This document shows positions 20,691 through 23,670 of a DNA stretch of 23,670 nt, in pieces. The DNA lies in NCBI GenBank assembly GCA_964412395.1, contig CAYPOY010000041.1, positions 1 to 23,670 of the forward strand. The letters run 5' to 3'. Origin of the DNA: CAYPOY01 sp964412395. Lineage in GTDB: Bacteria; Chloroflexota; Anaerolineae; B4-G1. The notes below the pieces were generated by a model. The model did no database searches and was not told where the DNA came from. It saw nothing but the letters and a program-made list of their open reading frames with translations. Position 1 is the first letter of the stretch, and every line of letters starts with the position of its first letter. The position numbers and the translations under genes are program-made.

Positions 20691-20711
20691 AGCGTCATTT
20701 CACTGTATAAT
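20684..20711 (+). promoter_or_regulatory. ruvB promoter
   Basis: -35 TTGTCA (20684-20689), 16-base spacer, perfect -10 TATAAT (20706-20711). Start is expected near 20718, only about 5 bases before the ruvB ATG (20723). Five of six -35 bases are shared with the divergent upp promoter. Confidence 0.78.
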
Positions 20712-20722
20712 CCACTCCTGAA

Positions 20723-21742
20723 ATGCACGAGCGCATCATTTCACCCCAGCCTCAGGAAGACGAAGCCATGCGTGACCGGACTCTGCGCCCGCAGCGCCTG
20801 GCCGATCTGATAAACCAGGATCACGTGCGGGAGAACCTCGCCATCCTGATCGAGGCAGCCAAGCAGCGCAACGAAGCACTGGATCACGTGCTGCTGTATG
20901 GTCCGCCGGGTCTCGGAAAGACGACTCTGGCCCATGTTACCGCCAACGAGATGGGTATGCCAATCCGGGTCACCTCCGGCCCGGCCATCGAGCGGGCCGG
21001 TGACCTGGCCGCTATCCTGAGCAACCTGCACGAGAAAGAGGTGCTGTTCATTGACGAGGTGCACCGCCTGGGCCGTGCCGTCGAGGAGATTCTCTACCCG
21101 GCGATGGAGGACTTTGCGCTCGATTTCGTCATTGGCAAGGGACCTAGCGCCCGCTCCATTCGGCTCAAACTGCCGCACTTCACCGTCGTAGGGGCCACCA
21201 CCCGCCTGGCGCTGCTGACCGCCCCACTGCGGGCACGCTTCGGCGCTACCTTCCGCGTGGATTTCTACGACCAGGAGGCGCTGGAAGCCATCGTGCGCCG
21301 CGCCGCGTGGGTGCTGAAAGTGGAGATAGACGAGGCAGGGACAGCGGAGATCGCCCGGCGCGGTCGGGGTACGCCCCGGGTGGCGATACGGCTGCTCAGG
21401 CGCGTGCGCGATTTCGCCCAGGTGCGCGCCGATGGGAACATCACCGCCCAGGTGGCCCGCGAGGCCCTGAGACTGCTGGACGTAGACGAGCGTGGACTGG
21501 ACGACCTGGACCGCCGCGTGCTGCACACCATCATCGAGAAATTCGACGGCGGGCCTGTGGGTCTGGATACCATCGCGGCCGCCATAAGCGAGGAGCCCGA
21601 CACGATCATGGACGTGGTCGAGCCATATCTGCTACAACTGGGCTTCCTGGACCGCACACCCCGAGGGCGAGTAGCGACGGCGCGGGCCTACGAGCACCTA
21701 GGCCTGCCCTATGGACAACCGGAGCAGCCAACGCTGCTATGA
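20723..21742 (+). CDS. ruvB: Holliday junction branch migration DNA helicase RuvB
   Basis: A 339-residue AAA+ motor that drives Holliday junction migration together with RuvA. Walker A GPPGLGKTTLAH (60-71), Walker B LFIDEVHRL (Asp111, Glu112), sensor 1 VVGATTRLALLTAPLRARFG including the arginine-finger region, and a C-terminal winged helix (GPVGLDTIAAAISEEPDTI, GFLDRTPRGRVAT) are all present. The first residues MHERIISPQPQEDE match the usual RuvB N terminus, so ATG 20723 is preferred although it has no ribosome site and lies ~5 bases from the predicted transcript start (near leaderless); ATG 20768 with AGGAAG upstream would remove only a variable tail. ruvA and ruvC are not adjacent. The next gene begins 10 bases after the stop. 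Confidence 0.96.
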   Translation: MHERIISPQPQEDEAMRDRTLRPQRLADLINQDHVRENLAILIEAAKQRNEALDHVLLYGPPGLGKTTLAHVTANEMGMPIRVTSGPAIERAGDLAAILSNLHEKEVLFIDEVHRLGRAVEEILYPAMEDFALDFVIGKGPSARSIRLKLPHFTVVGATTRLALLTAPLRARFGATFRVDFYDQEALEAIVRRAAWVLKVEIDEAGTAEIARRGRGTPRVAIRLLRRVRDFAQVRADGNITAQVAREALRLLDVDERGLDDLDRRVLHTIIEKFDGGPVGLDTIAAAISEEPDTIMDVVEPYLLQLGFLDRTPRGRVATARAYEHLGLPYGQPEQPTLL

Positions 21743-21752
21743 TGAGACTGCT

Positions 21753-21998
21753 ATGAGTGGATTCGAGACGATAGGCAAACTGTTAATGGTTGTAGGCACT
21801 GCCATAGTTCTGCTGGGCGGATTACTGTGGCTGCTCTCCAGGATACCCTTCCTGGGCCACCTGCCGGGCGACATCCGCATCGAAAGGCCGGGCTTCACCT
21901 GCCTGATCCCACTGGTCAGCTCGATTATCCTCAGCATTCTGCTGACGATCCTGCTGAATATTGTAATTCAAATTGTGCGGCTTCTGATCCACCGGTAG
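21753..21998 (+). CDS. DUF2905 family small membrane protein
   Basis: An 81-residue protein starting MSGFETIGKLLMVVG, with two hydrophobic segments joined by RIPFLGHLPGDIRIERPGFTCLIPLVSSI. The LGxLPGDIRIER...FxxxxPLxxSIxxS pattern is diagnostic of DUF2905, a small conserved membrane family of unknown function that is often found next to ruvB or queA. I start at ATG 21753, not the upstream in-frame start that overlaps ruvB, because the family begins here. The gene is 10 bases from the ruvB stop, so it is almost certainly cotranscribed. Two transmembrane helices with a conserved basic/acidic loop are predicted; no catalytic residues are evident. Confidence 0.9.
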   Translation: MSGFETIGKLLMVVGTAIVLLGGLLWLLSRIPFLGHLPGDIRIERPGFTCLIPLVSSIILSILLTILLNIVIQIVRLLIHR

Positions 21999-22083
21999 TG
22001 TCCCTGGACAGACGAGAGTCATCTACTTCCCAGAGTACGAGTGTGAGATCGCAAAACGCCTGTGAGCATTGGAGGAGAGAGCT

Positions 22084-23136
22084 ATGGATGCATCCTTTCG
22101 CCCGTTTTCTTTCCGGGACTTCTGCCGGGAACTGCGCATCCCGGCGAAGGAACAGGAGCGGATCAGCGAGGCCATGGCCCAGGGGCTGGAGGACTACTAC
22201 CTCGACGTCTACGGCTACCACAAGTACGGCAAGCGCCCTGATTTCCTGATCAACGAGCGCATGGGGGAGCCGCTGATCTTCGGCTACGGCGCCGTTCACA
22301 TCCTGCACCGTGAGGACATTTCGCCCGAGACCAGGCAGCGAGTAGCACGCTACGCTCTCTCCATCGTTGACCAGACCGACACCGAGGGGTACGGGACGCC
22401 GCGTGGCCTGCTCCTGGCGATAGCGACTCTGGCGGAGGCGGAGGAATTGCAGGGCGAAGCGTTGAGCCAGGCGCTCGAATTGCTGACCTACGAGCGGGAC
22501 GTGTTCGTAGGGCTGCGCACTGGAGACATACCATCCCTGGTCGACGCGCTCATCGGCCAGCCGGGATGGACGGCAGAGGAGATTGTCCGTTGGCTGCGGT
22601 TCCTGCTCATGCGGGCCGAGTACGCCTTCGAACCGGCCAAGGCGCTGCTGAAGACAGCGATGACGCACCCTGACCTGCCAGATGAGGCCAAGCAGGGACT
22701 GTGCCATCAACTGCTGCGAGAGAAGTCTCCACTACGCTTGTCGCCATTCGGCCTCGGCCGGGAGGCATTTGTGCGCTCTATGCGCGCCAACCCGTTGACG
22801 CCCAAGTTCCTCATGCGCCACGCCATCGCCTGGCTGCCAGAGGTGGGCGCCGATCCCCAGGAGGTGGTACGGCAGTACCTGGGGAGTGGCACGCAGTACA
22901 CACGGGACGCAATCAACGCCGGGGTGGCCGACGTGATTGCCGCTCATCACGGCGAGATGCCGGAAGAGCTCGTGCGCGAGGTGTTGCGTCAGGGGGTGGC
23001 CCATCCGGCCTGGGCTGTGCGCAAGGCTTTTTATGCGATCGGATTGGAGATACTGGAGTCAGACTTCATCCGGCCTGCGCTGGAAGACCCCAGCAAGAAA
23101 GTCCGGCGGTGGGCGGAAAAACAGTTGCGCAATTGA
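22084..23136 (+). CDS. uncharacterised alpha-helical protein, possibly HEAT-like C terminus
   Basis: A 350-residue soluble protein that I cannot assign to a named family. The start is ATG 22084 (MDASFRPFSFRDFCRELRIP) with GGAGGAGAG just upstream; an in-frame TTG at 22069 overlaps that ribosome site and is rejected. N-terminal third includes EDYYLDVYGYHKYGKRPDFLIN-type aromatic-rich sequence and ILHREDISPETRQRVARYA. The C-terminal ~150 residues look like paired helices typical of armadillo/HEAT-type scaffolds (LVREVLRQGVAHPAWAVRKAFYAIG, then PALEDPSKKVRRWAEKQL, where the ...DPxxxVRxxAxxxL spacing is HEAT-like). No signal peptide or membrane segment. The EccC fragment overlaps its stop codon by one base. 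Possible adaptor; function unknown. Confidence 0.75.
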   Translation: MDASFRPFSFRDFCRELRIPAKEQERISEAMAQGLEDYYLDVYGYHKYGKRPDFLINERMGEPLIFGYGAVHILHREDISPETRQRVARYALSIVDQTDTEGYGTPRGLLLAIATLAEAEELQGEALSQALELLTYERDVFVGLRTGDIPSLVDALIGQPGWTAEEIVRWLRFLLMRAEYAFEPAKALLKTAMTHPDLPDEAKQGLCHQLLREKSPLRLSPFGLGREAFVRSMRANPLTPKFLMRHAIAWLPEVGADPQEVVRQYLGSGTQYTRDAINAGVADVIAAHHGEMPEELVREVLRQGVAHPAWAVRKAFYAIGLEILESDFIRPALEDPSKKVRRWAEKQLRN

Positions 23137-23654
23137 TGAACTGCGTGCCGCTGGCGGGCGTGTTTGTGATGGTCGGCATATACGGAGGGATGCGTAGTGA
23201 CTGGACTATGGCTGTCGCAATGGCGGCCATGTCGGGCTTCTCAGTGGTCGGCTCCATCGTCGGCAGACTGATACAACGCAAAAGCCACGAGAAGGAGGCC
23301 AAGGAGAACGAGGCTGCTTACGCGGCAGCCCTGGATCAGAAACGGGCTGAACTGGAACATCTGCGGCAAGAGCAACAGCGCATCCGCACCAACACTGACC
23401 CGGATCTGGCGACCCTGCTGGCCCGTGCCAGCAGCCGCGACCCCCGGCTGTGGGAACGCCGGCCCGAAGACGCCGATTTCCTGAACGTACGCCTGGGCAT
23501 CGGGAACCTGCCCTCGACCGTCGTCGTCTCAGCGCCCCATCCAGACATGCCGGATCCCTGTCTGTGTGTTGCGCCTCAACTGTTCCGTCTGGCCGACGAC
23601 ATTGGGGCCGATGTGACGGGAAATCGTAGCAGAACGAAACCCAAAAACGCTTAG
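23136..23654 (+). pseudogene. fragment of EccC/EssC type VII secretion ATPase (N-terminal membrane region)
   Basis: Overlapping the previous stop (TGATG), a 172-residue frame reads PLAGVFVMVGIYGG, a second hydrophobic segment MAAMSGFSVVGSIVGRLIQ, a charged coiled coil (AALDQKRAELEHLRQEQQRI) and then DPDLATLLARASS, RDPRLWERRPEDADFLNVRLGIGNLPS. The last block (RLWERxPxDxDFLxVRxGxGxxPS) is diagnostic for EccC/EssC, the FtsK-type motor of type VII secretion. Homology fades after VVVSAPHPDMPDP and the frame ends at TAG 23654, without any of the three FtsK ATPase domains; the usual N-terminal residues before the first helix are also missing. So this is an internal piece of a ~1300-residue protein, either a remnant or cut by assembly; only 16 bases remain in the window. 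If translated it would be a two-helix membrane protein with a cytoplasmic stalk. Confidence 0.75.
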
Positions 23655-23670
23655 AAGGCCGCAGGGCGCG

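Overview
The window looks like a piece of a high-GC bacterial genome, most probably Chloroflexota (Anaerolineae-like). The basis is indirect: a membrane-anchored YvcK next to gap-pgk-tpiA, LysW-like mini zinc ribbons, a DUF2905 protein behind ruvB, long hybrid kinases, many small palindromic repeats between genes, and starts that appear leaderless. A run of exactly 100 N (6992-7091) inside a repeat array shows it is a draft scaffold. Taxonomy is inference; no rRNA or tRNA gene was recognised.

Layout. 1-2003 (minus): a sugar-type ABC transporter ATPase cut by the window edge, preceded by a DeoR/GlpR regulator with its own promoter; then, behind a good terminator, two tandem 55-57 aa LysW-like zinc-ribbon proteins. 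2130-2838 (plus): an OmpR-like winged-helix regulator with a degenerate receiver and a probable frameshift near its start. 2890-3092 (minus): a tiny transcription unit for a 13-aa Pro/Lys peptide with an ideal Shine-Dalgarno. 3151-5358 (plus): a Na/Pi-cotransporter-like membrane protein, a tandem universal stress protein and an APC permease remnant. 5374-6911: an alpha/beta hydrolase fused to a cyclic-nucleotide-binding domain. 6940-7272: 21/29/55-bp repeats around the gap. 7330-12860 (plus): yvcK, gap, pgk, tpiA and a putative M50-like membrane metalloprotease, i.e. lower glycolysis/gluconeogenesis with its YvcK-type factor. 12880-17416 (minus): hybrid kinase, CheY-like regulator and a dCache-HAMP-GAF kinase with no HisKA domain. 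17492-18862 (minus): a decayed family-5 solute-binding protein. 18911-20605 (minus): wecA/tagO-like transferase and upp. 20684-23654 (plus): ruvB, a DUF2905 protein, an unrecognised alpha-helical protein with possible HEAT-like C terminus, and a fragment of a type VII secretion EccC/EssC ATPase.

Most notable: (i) the same CCCCCCCG/CGGGGGGG hairpin core inserted in frame in two unrelated genes; (ii) palindromes or short tandem repeats that supply the stop codons of several genes; (iii) a kinase lacking exactly its phosphoacceptor domain; (iv) divergent upp/ruvB promoters that use the same -35 bases on opposite strands; (v) the LysW-like pair with unusual acidic tails and no biosynthetic neighbours; (vi) the 13-aa peptide gene. 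Several genes (APC, SBP, EccC, kinase) are clean partial copies, suggesting recurrent deletion or assembly collapse at repeats.
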